From: Flammeovirgaceae bacterium UBA2371
GTDB lineage: Bacteria > Bacteroidota > Bacteroidia > Cytophagales > Cyclobacteriaceae
DNA: 54,401 bases
Assembly: GCA_002345965.1 (NCBI GenBank)
Contig: DDTF01000026.1
Coordinates: 1-54,401, forward strand
Direction of reading: 5' to 3'
The notes below the pieces were generated by a model. The model was not told the origin of the DNA and made no database searches. It saw only the letters and a list, made by a program, of their open reading frames with translations. This document shows, in pieces, positions 26,653-35,486 of the stretch. Position numbers and translations under genes: made by a program. The number at the start of each line of letters is the position of its first letter. The stretch's first letter is position 1.

Positions 26653-27624
26653 TTACTTGCATCCCGTACCGGTAATCGTTACGGTATTATCTTTGATGGA
26701 GTAGGTTACATCCAACACCTCGGTAATCAGTTGCAGTGATTTTTCCAATGATTGATCAGTAAAATCTGCAGTAATCTGGCAGTTGCGTATATTCTTGTCC
26801 GATAGTTTTACGGATACGTTGAACTTGCTTTCTATCCGCTTGATCACATCATGCATCCTGTTGTTTGTGAATTGCATGTTGTAGTCAGTATTCACGGTGA
26901 TGGAAGCAATCTCTTTTTGGTTTGTTGAAAGTTTTTCAAACTCTCCATTGCTCTTGTAGATCACTTTTTCCTGGGGCAATACGTCAATCCCTTCGGTGTT
27001 TGCCGCGGAGGAGAGGTTTACTTTTCCGGTGAGTACGGTTAACTCCACATGCTCCGGATTTGTTTTGATACTAAAACTCGTGCCCAGCACTTTTACTTTT
27101 ACATCGCCACACTGAACAATGAAAGGATGATGTTCATCTTTCACCACTTCAAACAACGCCTCGCCCTCAAACGTGGCATAACGCGCCCCATCATTTTGCT
27201 TCTCGTAGTACATCACTTTACTTTCGCCCTGCATCCACACCAACGACCCGTCATTAAGAATGATTTTCTCAACGCCATTTTTAGATACTACTTCAAGTTG
27301 ATTTTCAGGTGTTGCGCTGAAGTACCACGCAGTGTATGACACGAGTGAAACGATAACCAGCGATGCTGCTATCCGCAACATCCAGCGGTCGAGTCTCGCT
27401 TTTCGCTTCGGGCGCAGAGCCACCACATCATCAACCGTGGTCTGGTTGCTGGTGAGTTTCTGGAATATCCGGGCTTCATCCTCGTCACTCAATTCCAGGT
27501 CGGTGTTATCTTCGGTCTTCATCACATCGAGCCAGGCTTCTATTTTTTTTCGTTCCTGTTCGGAGACTTGCCCCGTAACATAACGCTCCATTAATTGGTC
27601 AAAATCTGATTTTTGCATGGGCAA
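26653..27624 (-). CDS. FecR-family anti-sigma factor
   Basis: The product is 323 residues. It has an N-terminal cytoplasmic anti-sigma part (1-90), one transmembrane segment (about 96-117, MLRIAASLVIVSLVSYTAWY), the periplasmic FecR domain (about 120-220, NDGSLVWMQGESKVMYYEKQ) and a C-terminal DUF4974/STN-like domain (about 245-320). The protein ends in a G-x-G-C motif. It receives the signal from the STN domain of the SusC protein and releases the ECF sigma factor. It lies between the sigma gene and susC in the usual order. Confidence 0.88.
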   Translation of the reverse strand: MPMQKSDFDQLMERYVTGQVSEQERKKIEAWLDVMKTEDNTDLELSDEDEARIFQKLTSNQTTVDDVVALRPKRKARLDRWMLRIAASLVIVSLVSYTAWYFSATPENQLEVVSKNGVEKIILNDGSLVWMQGESKVMYYEKQNDGARYATFEGEALFEVVKDEHHPFIVQCGDVKVKVLGTSFSIKTNPEHVELTVLTGKVNLSSAANTEGIDVLPQEKVIYKSNGEFEKLSTNQKEIASITVNTDYNMQFTNNRMHDVIKRIESKFNVSVKLSDKNIRNCQITADFTDQSLEKSLQLITEVLDVTYSIKDNTVTITGTGCK

Positions 27625-27763
27625 CCGTGGTTTTATAACGTATCTACTAATTTAAGCAAGGGTTTGCCTCTTTACATTAAAAAGTGACGGTATCTGCGCC
27701 TTTACGTATTCTGGTGAGGGCAAAAAAATACCGTTATAAAGATTAATTGGAGGGAGAATCTAT

Positions 27764-28309
27764 TTATTCTGCCGGTTTATAAATCTTATCGTAGGAGGCT
27801 CGCAGGTGGTTGAAAGCCTTGAATATATAGAGTTCGGCAGTTCGTTTGTTGATGTTCATGCGGCTGGCGATCTCACCGTTTGATAAGTTTTCTGTGATGC
27901 GTAACCGGATGGCTTCCTGACATCGCTCCGGAAGTCCATCAAGGTTTTGAAGAAGTCTGGAATGTACCGTTTCGGGATCAAGGCTCTGTTCGGCCTCCAG
28001 CATGTCGTACTCTGTTTCAAATGCCGTGTAGTGTTCAACAAATTTCCGCTTCACATCGCGGTGGCTGAAAGAGCGGATAATCATGTACCGGATAGAGTTA
28101 AACAGATAGTGCCTGAGCGAGGTGATGTTTAGCGATTCTTTCCTTGCCAGTAGCGACTCAAAAACATCGTGTACCATTTCTTCACAGTCTTCTTTTGCTT
28201 GTACGCTCTTTCGCGCATAGCGGTAAAGGTCTTTGGCATAGCGGTGATAGATTACCTCAAACGCCCGCTGGTCGCCCAGTTTGAACAGGTCCACCAGTTC
28301 CGTATCCAT
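27764..28309 (-). CDS. ECF RNA polymerase sigma factor (Bacteroidetes SusCD-linked)
   Basis: I choose the ATG at 28309 (MDTELVDLFKLGDQ, 181 residues) because it fits the usual ECF start. A longer frame from 28396 adds a non-family 29-residue leader. Region 2 is at about 10-75 (FEVIYHRYAKDLYRYARKSV, EEMVHDVFESL), and region 4 with its HTH is near 125-175 (LPERCQEAIRLRITENLSNG, then EIASRMNINKRTAELYIFKA). It should direct transcription of the downstream SusC/SusD operon once FecR is activated. Confidence 0.88.
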   Translation of the reverse strand: MDTELVDLFKLGDQRAFEVIYHRYAKDLYRYARKSVQAKEDCEEMVHDVFESLLARKESLNITSLRHYLFNSIRYMIIRSFSHRDVKRKFVEHYTAFETEYDMLEAEQSLDPETVHSRLLQNLDGLPERCQEAIRLRITENLSNGEIASRMNINKRTAELYIFKAFNHLRASYDKIYKPAE

Positions 28310-28721
28310 ATGGTTGTGATACGGGTTCACGACTTGGCAAAAGTTGGGTGAAAACAAAAGTCCATGCGCTGGAAGGCGAAACCAGGCATGGACCATGTGG
28401 GCTCCTTATAAATACTTCTTAACAGGAGTTGCGCAGTAAATATATGAAAACACCCGCGCAGGTAGGCAAGCGCTGAACCGAACGGAATAGAAATAAGTGC
28501 GGGGCTTTGCTTGATGCTGCGAATACCTATTCGGTAAAACGTAACAGAGCACGTCTCAATGTAAAGCAATAGAGTAAATGCTAAATGAAACCCCATTTCA
28601 TTTTTTTAAAGAATGCTTTTCAAATTTCAAGGGGGATTTTGGCCTAAACAACCGAGTTTTGGCATAGTTTAGGTGATTTTGTGTAGCTTTAGGATCAGAA
28701 ATTTGCTAAACCGAATAATGT
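28310..28721. promoter_or_regulatory. Divergent region between the sigma gene and the XRE gene
   Basis: There are 412 bp without a convincing gene. On the XRE side an inverted repeat CCTAAAC (28643-28649) / GTTTAGG (28667-28673) lies about 50-80 bp before the XRE start, with TTTTGGC repeated just before each arm. This is a likely autoregulatory operator. A weak -7-like TAGCTTTA follows around 28684-28691. I see no RNA gene in the rest. Confidence 0.5.
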
Positions 28722-29102
28722 ATGTCACACTTAAAAGTACTCAGGGAGGTTAATAATTATACACAAGAATACGTGGCCACCAAAATTGGTGTTGATCAAA
28801 GCACCTATTCGAAAATCGAGCGCAACCCAAAAAATCTTAAAGCTGAGCATGTCGAAAAGTTGGCCGAACTTTACGATGTTGGTGTGGCAGATATTTTATC
28901 TTCTGAGGGATTGACAATCCATTTTTCTGGTCATATTGAGAAGAACAATGGCTACGTAAATAACAATTACGAGATGCAACGGGAGGTATTGGACAAAATC
29001 TATGCTGTGAAAGATGATGAGATTAAAACTTTAAAAGAGCAGGTTGAGTATTTACAAAAGCAAAATGATCAGCTTTTGAAGATGTTGGGATCAAAAGGGT
29101 AA
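28722..29102 (+). CDS. XRE-family HTH regulator with coiled-coil tail
   Basis: The product is 126 residues. The N-terminal HTH (about 5-60) reads LKVLREVNNYTQEYVATKIG, then VDQSTYSKIERNPKNLKAEH, the standard XRE fold. The C-terminal third is a predicted coiled coil (DDEIKTLKEQVEYLQKQNDQ) that would support dimerization. This architecture is common in Bacteroidetes accessory regions. It may repress itself through the inverted repeat upstream. It stands next to a toxin-antitoxin-rich patch but faces away from it. Confidence 0.8.
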   Translation: MSHLKVLREVNNYTQEYVATKIGVDQSTYSKIERNPKNLKAEHVEKLAELYDVGVADILSSEGLTIHFSGHIEKNNGYVNNNYEMQREVLDKIYAVKDDEIKTLKEQVEYLQKQNDQLLKMLGSKG

Positions 29103-29134
29103 CCGAAAGGTGACGGAAAAAATGAAATGGCAGA

Positions 29135-29299
29135 TTAGTGCTTGATCAGACCAGCCTTTTTCAAATTCTTGCGGGCCCGTTCTGTCTTCTCTCTAAAGGG
29201 CACAATTTCCCCTGATTTAACTTTCTTAATAAAGCGTTGTAGCTGACTGAGTGTTTCAGCCCTAAGTCCCTTTTTGCTTTGTTTTACGATTGCAGGCAT
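29135..29299 (-). CDS. 54-residue basic protein downstream of the DUF6934-like gene
   Basis: A short frame starts at ATG 29299 and ends at TAA 29135-29137. The product begins MPAIVKQSKKGLRAETLSQL and ends GLIKH. It is highly basic and helical (QRFIKKVKSGEIVPFREKTE). It lies 15 nt after the stop of the larger upstream gene on the same strand, so the two are probably co-transcribed. I recall short proteins of this pattern beside DUF6934 genes in Bacteroidetes. A toxin-antitoxin-like pair is possible but unproven. Confidence 0.55.
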   Translation of the reverse strand: MPAIVKQSKKGLRAETLSQLQRFIKKVKSGEIVPFREKTERARKNLKKAGLIKH

Positions 29300-29314
29300 A
29301 TTTCTGTTTTAAAT

Positions 29315-29800
29315 TTACAACTTCTTTCTCGAAATTAAAATATACTCAAATTCGATGCCTGGCTCAAACGGAACAATGGCATCTTTAGAAAAACCCCTGA
29401 TTTCATAAAACGGTTCAATTTGCCACCAGTGCCTTCTGATAAGCCCGCGGTAAATTTCCATTCTCTGCCGGTTGCTTCCTTCAACGTGTACGGTTGCATC
29501 TGGGTGAATGCCAAAGAAAACTGTTAATGTAGATACAACTGTATAAAAAACGGTTTTGATGTCCCCATTGTTGCTCTCAATTTTGTCGTCAATAATATAT
29601 TCACCCGTTTGATTACTAATGACAAGGTCTCCGAATCCCCAGTTGTAATATTGAGTTGAATGTTTTTCGATAGGTGTAAACGCTATCGCCTTGGGTATGA
29701 CCTCTTCTCCCTGGCTAAGAAAAGTAAAGAATAATATATCATTCTTCTTATCATAATTTTCACTTAGAAATGGATACGGTTCGCCAATCATAAATTCCAA
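29315..29800 (-). CDS. DUF6934-like protein
   Basis: The product is 161 residues. Motifs such as YYNWGFGDLVISNQTGEYII, SNNGDIKTVFYTVVSTLTVF and IHPDATVHVEGSNRQRMEIY match my memory of the DUF6934 family of Bacteroidetes. No enzymatic motif is visible. The N-terminal codons overlap the end of a truncated nucleotidyltransferase gene by 13 nt, and a 54-residue gene follows. Function is unknown. The neighbourhood of toxin-antitoxin genes suggests a defence or stability role, which is inference. Confidence 0.6.
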   Translation of the reverse strand: MEFMIGEPYPFLSENYDKKNDILFFTFLSQGEEVIPKAIAFTPIEKHSTQYYNWGFGDLVISNQTGEYIIDDKIESNNGDIKTVFYTVVSTLTVFFGIHPDATVHVEGSNRQRMEIYRGLIRRHWWQIEPFYEIRGFSKDAIVPFEPGIEFEYILISRKKL

Positions 29801-30024
29801 TATAAGAATGGAACTTGTGTCAAATATAACCTTGTCACTTTCAGGAAGTCAAAGCCGAAAATAATACGGTCACCGGACATCGAGCGGTGCTCCACATGTG
29901 TGCCTTTAGCGTGGCTGCCAAACAAAATGATTTTCTCAGGGCTCACTACCTCCTGGATAATGTCCACAATACGCCTGATCTCATATTGTTTGTTTTCGGA
30001 AAGATGGGTAAGGGAGGTTTTCAT
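29788..30024 (-). pseudogene. Truncated nucleotidyltransferase (MNT-type) remnant
   Basis: The 78-residue frame begins like MNT-type nucleotidyltransferases: helix EIRRIVDIIQEVVSPEKIIL, then FGSHAKGTHVE. The GSx10DxD motif is not intact: after GTHVEHRSMSGD the sequence passes to FGFDFLKVT and then to residues unlike the family. A frameshift or internal deletion has removed the catalytic Asp pair and the rest of the domain. The 3' end runs into the start of the DUF6934-like gene. Its normal partner (a HEPN protein) is not present. I read it as a decayed toxin-antitoxin gene. Confidence 0.6.
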
Positions 30025-30027
30025 ACG

Positions 30028-30828
30028 CTAAAACTTAAAATTTCTTTTCGATTCTCTGAACACATCATCAAATTTCGGCAGCTCGTCCATTTGGTTTTCC
30101 AATTTCCTTTCCCAGTCTTTTTTAAAGTTCTTTTCCTTGGCCAAAACTTTTTCTTCCAACTTCGTAGGATCGTGCTTTTTATTGGTAGCCTTTCGTTCAA
30201 ATTCTCCTCGATAGGCTTTTGGTTTAAGTCCATCCTGTTCCGTCAGGTACCAAAAATCGTAAAGATCTCTTGGTTCGGTACGCCCCATCAAGGCGGCCAT
30301 TTTTTCTACCAGCACTTCCGGAAGCGAATAGCACTGTAGCACGAATGAGTCCGGGGGCAAGTCGGAGTAAGTGATAATCAACGGCTTTGTTTCAATTTCA
30401 AATTCCAGTATTTCTCCGCGTGTAATATCGATCTTGATATCGCGGCTGTCAATGTTTGCCTGAAGCGGCCCAACATAATTTACATAAAACACAAGGCTTC
30501 CACTTTCATGCTCGCCATGCTCTTTCAATTTCAACGAAATATTAGCCTCCTGTTTCACAAATGCATATACCTTTTCGAATTCGTTGAGCAATTCCTGGTT
30601 GGTAATTTTTTCATCCACAAGGGTGAAATCAAGATCTTCCGAAAATCGGTAGTCCTCAAAGTAAATTTTTTTCAGCACGGTGCCACCCTTAAACACGAGG
30701 CTCTTGAAAAGTAATTCATTCTTTGAGATACCGTAAAGAATCCACGATAGCACGTAGTCTTTTTCCACCTGGGTATCCTTTAGTTTGTATTTGGCTGCTG
30801 CCGCGCTCAACTCTTTTGGCTTTATCAT
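30028..30828 (-). CDS. abiEii: AbiEii nucleotidyltransferase toxin
   Basis: The start at 30828 (MIKPKELSAAAAKYKL) is preferred to an ATG at 30861, because it sits 1 nt after the AbiEi stop and matches the family start. The product has about 266 residues. Nucleotidyltransferase motifs are LVFKGGTVLKKIYF and RFSEDLDFTL, followed by DIKIDITRGE and the later EVLVEKMAALMGRTEPRDLYD. In type IV toxin-antitoxin and abortive-infection systems AbiEii transfers nucleotides and stops growth when AbiEi repression or antagonism fails. The pair looks intact. Confidence 0.88.
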   Translation of the reverse strand: MIKPKELSAAAAKYKLKDTQVEKDYVLSWILYGISKNELLFKSLVFKGGTVLKKIYFEDYRFSEDLDFTLVDEKITNQELLNEFEKVYAFVKQEANISLKLKEHGEHESGSLVFYVNYVGPLQANIDSRDIKIDITRGEILEFEIETKPLIITYSDLPPDSFVLQCYSLPEVLVEKMAALMGRTEPRDLYDFWYLTEQDGLKPKAYRGEFERKATNKKHDPTKLEEKVLAKEKNFKKDWERKLENQMDELPKFDDVFRESKRNFKF

Positions 30829-30829
30829 T

Positions 30830-31675
30830 TCAACTAAATATGGGTGATAAAATATCAGCAAGTTCCATGTTTTGCCGCACGTGCCAGGTGCTGTTCATCT
30901 TTCCTTTTTTCTCGTACGAAGGTTCCAGCAAAATGTAAGAGGGTGTTATCATGGCATGGAGTTTACCCGATATAGGATTGTTGATTTTAAGTAACTCCAG
31001 CAGGAAGCCGAGCCGTTTAATTACCGACTGAGCCTTAAATCGTTCACAATAATTTAGAAGCTTTTGGTAATCAATTTTTTCCCGCGACTTATAGAGCGCC
31101 TTGGCAATTTCGCTAATACCACCTGCGTAGTCTGGTTTATAAAGGCAATCTATGAAGGTCTTTTCAAGATCTGAACAGGTGGCTTTGTTGAAACTATCAA
31201 CCCACAGTTCGGATGCTCCGAAGTAATGGTTACGGTTATGGTATATAAACTGAAACTTGTGTCCTTTTATTTTTACGGATGACGGCTTGACCTGCCTGTT
31301 CACCACGATCTGTTCCCTGAACGAAGGCTGCGTGATAAGGCTATGAAGTTCCAGTGCACTGTAATAGCCGATATAATACCCGACACTTCCGGCAAGATAT
31401 TTCACCACCAAGTGCGTGTTCGGAAAATAGGTGTTGGGGTCTTGGTCATACGGGATAATCCAATAGACTCCTTCCTTGAGTCTGAGCAAGAGCCCACGTT
31501 TAACCATGCCGCTAAGCAGTTTTTTGGTTGCCTCTCTGGTTGAGTTTTTAAGCACTTCGGCAGCTTCCTGAAGGGTAAATGCCGGCCGGCCAGCGTCATT
31601 AAAATGCCGCAGGAGTACCGAACCCTGGGTAAGCAGCGTTTTTGTTTGAGTATTTGCCGGATTTGCGCGTTTCAT
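30830..31675 (-). CDS. abiEi: AbiEi antitoxin/transcription regulator
   Basis: The product is 281 residues. The N-terminal winged helix (about 18-75: LLRHFNDAGRPAFTLQEAAE, then EATKKLLSGMVKRGLLLRLK) and a following domain with NTHLVVKYLAGSVGYYIGYY match AbiEi antitoxins. AbiEi proteins repress their own operon by binding repeats upstream and also counter AbiEii. A two-copy 44-nt repeat lies just upstream of this gene and is the natural operator candidate. The stop is 1 nt before the toxin start, so translation is coupled. Confidence 0.88.
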   Translation of the reverse strand: MKRANPANTQTKTLLTQGSVLLRHFNDAGRPAFTLQEAAEVLKNSTREATKKLLSGMVKRGLLLRLKEGVYWIIPYDQDPNTYFPNTHLVVKYLAGSVGYYIGYYSALELHSLITQPSFREQIVVNRQVKPSSVKIKGHKFQFIYHNRNHYFGASELWVDSFNKATCSDLEKTFIDCLYKPDYAGGISEIAKALYKSREKIDYQKLLNYCERFKAQSVIKRLGFLLELLKINNPISGKLHAMITPSYILLEPSYEKKGKMNSTWHVRQNMELADILSPIFS

Positions 31676-31684
31676 ATCTTAATT

Positions 31685-31790
31685 GGGACTTATCAGGTCC
31701 CTAAATAGATACGAAATATAATTAAACTATATTTTATATCCAAAGAGGGACTCAATAGATCTCTGAGCGGATATGAAATATAGTAAAACT
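31685..31790. repeat. Two 44-nt direct repeats upstream of abiEi (candidate operators)
   Basis: Copy 1 is 31685-31728 and copy 2 is 31747-31790, separated by 18 nt. Both start GGGACT and share GATA(C/T)GAAATATA followed by an AAACT end. On the minus strand each copy holds TATATTTC, one base off the -7 consensus TAnnTTTG. Copy 1 also has GGGAC/GTCCC arms. They fit a two-site operator over the promoter, bound by AbiEi. Confidence 0.6.
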
Positions 31791-31864
31791 GAAATAACCC
31801 AGTTATCAGGTAGATAGTGGATTTTAGTAGTCGCGATATGCACCGGAAAAACTAAATTCAAGAT

Positions 31865-32098
31865 ATGAACACGATAATTGTACTCGCTATTGTCTGCCTG
31901 TTCTTGTCTATCGCGATATACATCTTTGTAGGCAGGCGGAAATTCTACCGTAGAAATCAAAGCGGTATTGAAACTTTTCGATCATATACAAATTCGGTAT
32001 TCACTGCTCTGGGTGAAAGAATTCTTAAACTCGTAAGTTTTATACTTTTGATTGCTGGCCTCTTGTTGTTTGGCGTTTGGTATTTTGCCAATCCATAG
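31865..32098 (+). CDS. Small two-TM membrane protein
   Basis: The product is 77 residues with hydrophobic segments at about 3-22 and 57-74 and a basic loop (GRRKFYRRNQ) between them. This layout and the RRKFYRRN motif are widespread in Bacteroidetes short membrane proteins of unknown role, sometimes mislabelled as transporter permeases. It stands alone between abiE and the SANT-like gene. Confidence 0.55.
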   Translation: MNTIIVLAIVCLFLSIAIYIFVGRRKFYRRNQSGIETFRSYTNSVFTALGERILKLVSFILLIAGLLLFGVWYFANP

Positions 32099-32214
32099 TA
32101 GTTATTACTTCTCAGAAATTTTCGGCCGCGCCCCTTCATTCTCAAACTCCGGAAAACGAAACGCATCACAGAACATTTTTCTTATATTGAATTCCAAGTA
32201 AAAACACATCCCAC

Positions 32215-32427
32215 ATGGCTAAGACTCCTAAGAATCACGGAAAGGAATGGACATCGGCAGATAAAAAGCAGTTCAATCAACTGGTAAAAGGAAATACCCC
32301 AACAGGGCTTATCGCTCATAAGTTAGGGCGGACTGAAAATTCCGTAAGACTGTTCGCAAGTAACAACAGCATCTCACTGAAACCAACAAACCAATCTCCC
32401 TACAACAGGGGGAAAAAGCGAAATTGA
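32215..32427 (+). CDS. Small basic SANT/Myb-like DNA-binding protein
   Basis: The product is 70 residues, strongly basic. The segment EWTSADKKQFNQLVKGNTPT, then GLIAHKLGRTENSVRLFA, resembles a Myb/SANT three-helix unit (W-x-S/E start, then helix-turn-helix). It is the first gene before a large helicase on the same strand, 48 nt upstream. It could be a regulator or DNA-binding partner of that helicase. Alternative: an ordinary orphan HTH protein. Confidence 0.5.
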   Translation: MAKTPKNHGKEWTSADKKQFNQLVKGNTPTGLIAHKLGRTENSVRLFASNNSISLKPTNQSPYNRGKKRN

Positions 32428-32475
32428 ACCAATTCATTAGCGGATAATGCCCGCGTTACTTTTTACCGACTGCAC

Positions 32476-35460
32476 ATGTCAGCAAATAATTTTATTAAAT
32501 ATTGGCGGAATACCCTGGCCGATGCAGCAAGGATTGAAATTAAGTTGGAAGGAAAAGCACTCTTTCTGAAGAACTGCACAGTGGATGTGGAGTCCGGACA
32601 GGTGGCCATTCAACAGGCGAACCAACTTATTGATCGGGAGGAGCAGCGAATCAATTACGAAAAAGGAATTGAAAACAGAGAGCATGAAGACTGGCAATCA
32701 CTCGATGAAGTACAAATTCTTATTTCATCTTTTCTTGTCAGCCCAATTCCCGAATACATCAAAATCGTAGGTGAAGAGGGCCCATTCTATCCTTTTTGGA
32801 TTAAAGCGATATTAAACCGGCAAGGAAATCTCCGTCCTGATGACGATACGTTCCCGTACATTCCACGGGTGCACCTTGAGCCGCAAATAAACGAAAGGGT
32901 AAATTTTATCTTTTCAGATGTCGATACCATCGACAAAGTGTATACCGATGCATTTGCAGAAAAGGGCTGGCCGCAATATTGGCATTATCTAAAATCAATT
33001 TTTAAGGAATCCACCGGACAGCCGCTTGAAAGTTACAAGCCAGAAAATTTCCTGGTTTCGCAGGAAAACACAATTATTATTAACAACATCTTTAGGAACC
33101 CTGCTGATGGCATCATTCAATTGTATGATTTCCTACTTAAAAGCGAAAAGACTCCCCGTTTATTACACAATATCTGTAGTCCGCAGGAAGAGCCATTGAA
33201 ACCACTTCTTTCAATCGAAGATTTTGAAGCCGCATCGCTAAATCATTTGGGCCAAATGGGACATGAACACCCTTTGTCGGTTTCGCAGCGAAGAAGTTTG
33301 TATCACTTCAATACATTAAAGGATGGCAGTATACTGGCTGTGAATGGACCGCCCGGAACAGGCAAAACCACCCTGCTTCAAAGCATTGTTGCCAATGAAG
33401 TGGTGTTAAGCGCAATAGAGGGTGACAGGCCAAGAATCATAGTAGCCTGTTCAACAAATAACCAGGCCGTAACCAACATTATCGACAGTTTTCGTAATGT
33501 AAAAGCGCGACAAGGAATTCTCTATAAAAGATGGATACCGGAGATTACCAGTTTTGGCCTTTATCTTCCGAGTAAATCAAAAAATATCGATCCAAAGGTT
33601 ATTTACTATAAGGGACTTTTTGATGAAGGGATTCATAAGAAGATCGAGAATCATGCATTTGTTGACGAAGCAAGGAAAGTTTATTGTCAGAATTTCTTCG
33701 AGCACACAGGTTTGGCAAGTACGGTCAATGAAATCGTTGAATACTTGCAGGATGAACTCAAGCAGCGCAATGGCAATTTAATTCATGGTGTAGAACTTTG
33801 GCGAAAGTTTAAAAGCATACCGAATCAGATCAGATTGCTCGGGGCGGATAATAGTAATCTTTTTTCCGGTGGTACGTTGAATATTTCTGCACTCAGTGGA
33901 ATTGAAGATAATCTGCTTGAATTGGAAAAGAAGTTTAGCAGTTATCTGGATACAGAGTCCATCTGGATAAAGTTGTTCTCCTTTTTCAAGTTTGTTAAGG
34001 AAAAACGGGCTACAAGACTGAAGCAAATATTCAGAGAATGCCTGGTTGACTATGCAGTCATCAACTTTTACAGAATAGATTCTTTTCACCAATTCTTTGA
34101 CCAACGACTCAGCCTGGTAAAATCAATCAGACAAACCAGTAATGCATGGACAAATTGGAAAAAACAACATTCAATAACAGGTGATCCTCCAAATGATGAG
34201 GCAGGCTTTAAGAAAAAGAAAAGTCTGTTCTTCTACGATGAACTTGAGGTAAGTTTAAAAAACGAAATGTTCTATCTGGCAACGCACTACTGGGAAGGAC
34301 GTTGGATACTTGAAACAGAAAGAGTACTGGCGGAGGAGAGGCTTTTTAAAAACGGGCAAGTAGATTCGGTCATGCGATTTCAACGGTTAGCTATGCTTAC
34401 ACCGTGTTTTGTATCCACATTTTACATGGCTCCCAAGTTTTTTACATACTCAAAATTTATAAAGAAACTATTGACCCGGAATGTGTTTGAGGCACCACCG
34501 TTGCTTGAAAGCATTGATTTGTTAATAGTCGATGAAGCCGGTCAGGTATCGCCTGAAGTTGGGGCGGCTACTTTTGCACTGGCAAAGCGAGCCATCGTAG
34601 TGGGCGACACCAAGCAAATAGAGCCAGTATGGAGCGTACCTCAAAAAATAGATCATGCTAATCTTCACCGATACGAATTGGTTTCCACTAAGGAGGATTT
34701 CATCAAGATCGATGAATTGCAGAGCAAAGGATTTTTGGGGAGTTCCGGAAGCGTCATGATGCTGGCTCAAAAATCATCTTGTTACAGGGTTAATCTCCGG
34801 GTGGAACGAGGTCTACTGTTGACTGAACATCGCAGGTGCTTCGATGAGATCATTGAATATTGTAACAAATTGGCATACGATGGACTGCTGGAACCTATGA
34901 AGGGGAAGGCACTGGATGTTCTTTTCGAGCCAATGAAATTTATCCCCGTGGATGGAGAGTCATTCAAGGATGGCTCCAGCAGAACCAATAGTCTTGAGGC
35001 GATTGAGATTGCAAAATGGTTGCAACTCAACAACAATAAAATTGTAAAACACTATCAAGATCGCGAAAGCACTGAAGCTTCGAAGGAAAATAGAAAAGCA
35101 AGAATTTTAACGCTTTCAGAAATAGTTGGAATTATAACTCCATTCAAGGGGCAGAAATTGATGATTAAATCTGCACTCAAAAAGAATGGCATTGATACCA
35201 GCGGACTTACCATTGGTACAGTGCATGCCTTGCAGGGAGCCGAGCGTCCAATAATTTTATTTTCGTCTGTCTATGGGAAGAACAACATTGGTGGAGGTTA
35301 CTTCTTTGACAGGGGTGTAAACATGCTTAATGTTGCTGTATCACGGGCTAAGGAGAATTTCATCGTCTTTGGATGTCCAGAAGTCTTTCAGGGTAGCAAT
35401 GGCACCCCATCATCGTTATTGTATAAGCATATTGAAAGAGTGGAAAATATTTTGGTCTAA
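32476..35460 (+). CDS. SF1 helicase, Upf1/DNA2-like
   Basis: The product is 994 residues. SF1 motifs are complete: Walker A NGPPGTGKTTLLQ near 288-300, motif Ia IIVACSTNNQAVTNI, Walker B IVDEAGQVSP near 684, motif III VVGDTKQIEPVW, motif IV GIITPFKGQKLMIKS, motif V TIGTVHALQGAE, and motif VI AVSRAKENFIVFG near 953. A long helical insertion (about 400-640) separates motifs Ia and II. The N-terminal 280 residues have no family I can name. Standalone Upf1/DNA2-like helicases in defence islands often act with small partners. Here a PUA-like gene follows after 26 nt. Confidence 0.8.
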   Translation: MSANNFIKYWRNTLADAARIEIKLEGKALFLKNCTVDVESGQVAIQQANQLIDREEQRINYEKGIENREHEDWQSLDEVQILISSFLVSPIPEYIKIVGEEGPFYPFWIKAILNRQGNLRPDDDTFPYIPRVHLEPQINERVNFIFSDVDTIDKVYTDAFAEKGWPQYWHYLKSIFKESTGQPLESYKPENFLVSQENTIIINNIFRNPADGIIQLYDFLLKSEKTPRLLHNICSPQEEPLKPLLSIEDFEAASLNHLGQMGHEHPLSVSQRRSLYHFNTLKDGSILAVNGPPGTGKTTLLQSIVANEVVLSAIEGDRPRIIVACSTNNQAVTNIIDSFRNVKARQGILYKRWIPEITSFGLYLPSKSKNIDPKVIYYKGLFDEGIHKKIENHAFVDEARKVYCQNFFEHTGLASTVNEIVEYLQDELKQRNGNLIHGVELWRKFKSIPNQIRLLGADNSNLFSGGTLNISALSGIEDNLLELEKKFSSYLDTESIWIKLFSFFKFVKEKRATRLKQIFRECLVDYAVINFYRIDSFHQFFDQRLSLVKSIRQTSNAWTNWKKQHSITGDPPNDEAGFKKKKSLFFYDELEVSLKNEMFYLATHYWEGRWILETERVLAEERLFKNGQVDSVMRFQRLAMLTPCFVSTFYMAPKFFTYSKFIKKLLTRNVFEAPPLLESIDLLIVDEAGQVSPEVGAATFALAKRAIVVGDTKQIEPVWSVPQKIDHANLHRYELVSTKEDFIKIDELQSKGFLGSSGSVMMLAQKSSCYRVNLRVERGLLLTEHRRCFDEIIEYCNKLAYDGLLEPMKGKALDVLFEPMKFIPVDGESFKDGSSRTNSLEAIEIAKWLQLNNNKIVKHYQDRESTEASKENRKARILTLSEIVGIITPFKGQKLMIKSALKKNGIDTSGLTIGTVHALQGAERPIILFSSVYGKNNIGGGYFFDRGVNMLNVAVSRAKENFIVFGCPEVFQGSNGTPSSLLYKHIERVENILV

Positions 35461-35486
35461 CGGCTGGACATCAACTATGAACGACT

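Noticed and set aside
28310..28396. 29-residue N-terminal extension of the SusCD-linked sigma factor
   Set aside because: The extra residues do not match ECF proteins, and MDTELVDLF at 28309 is the normal start.
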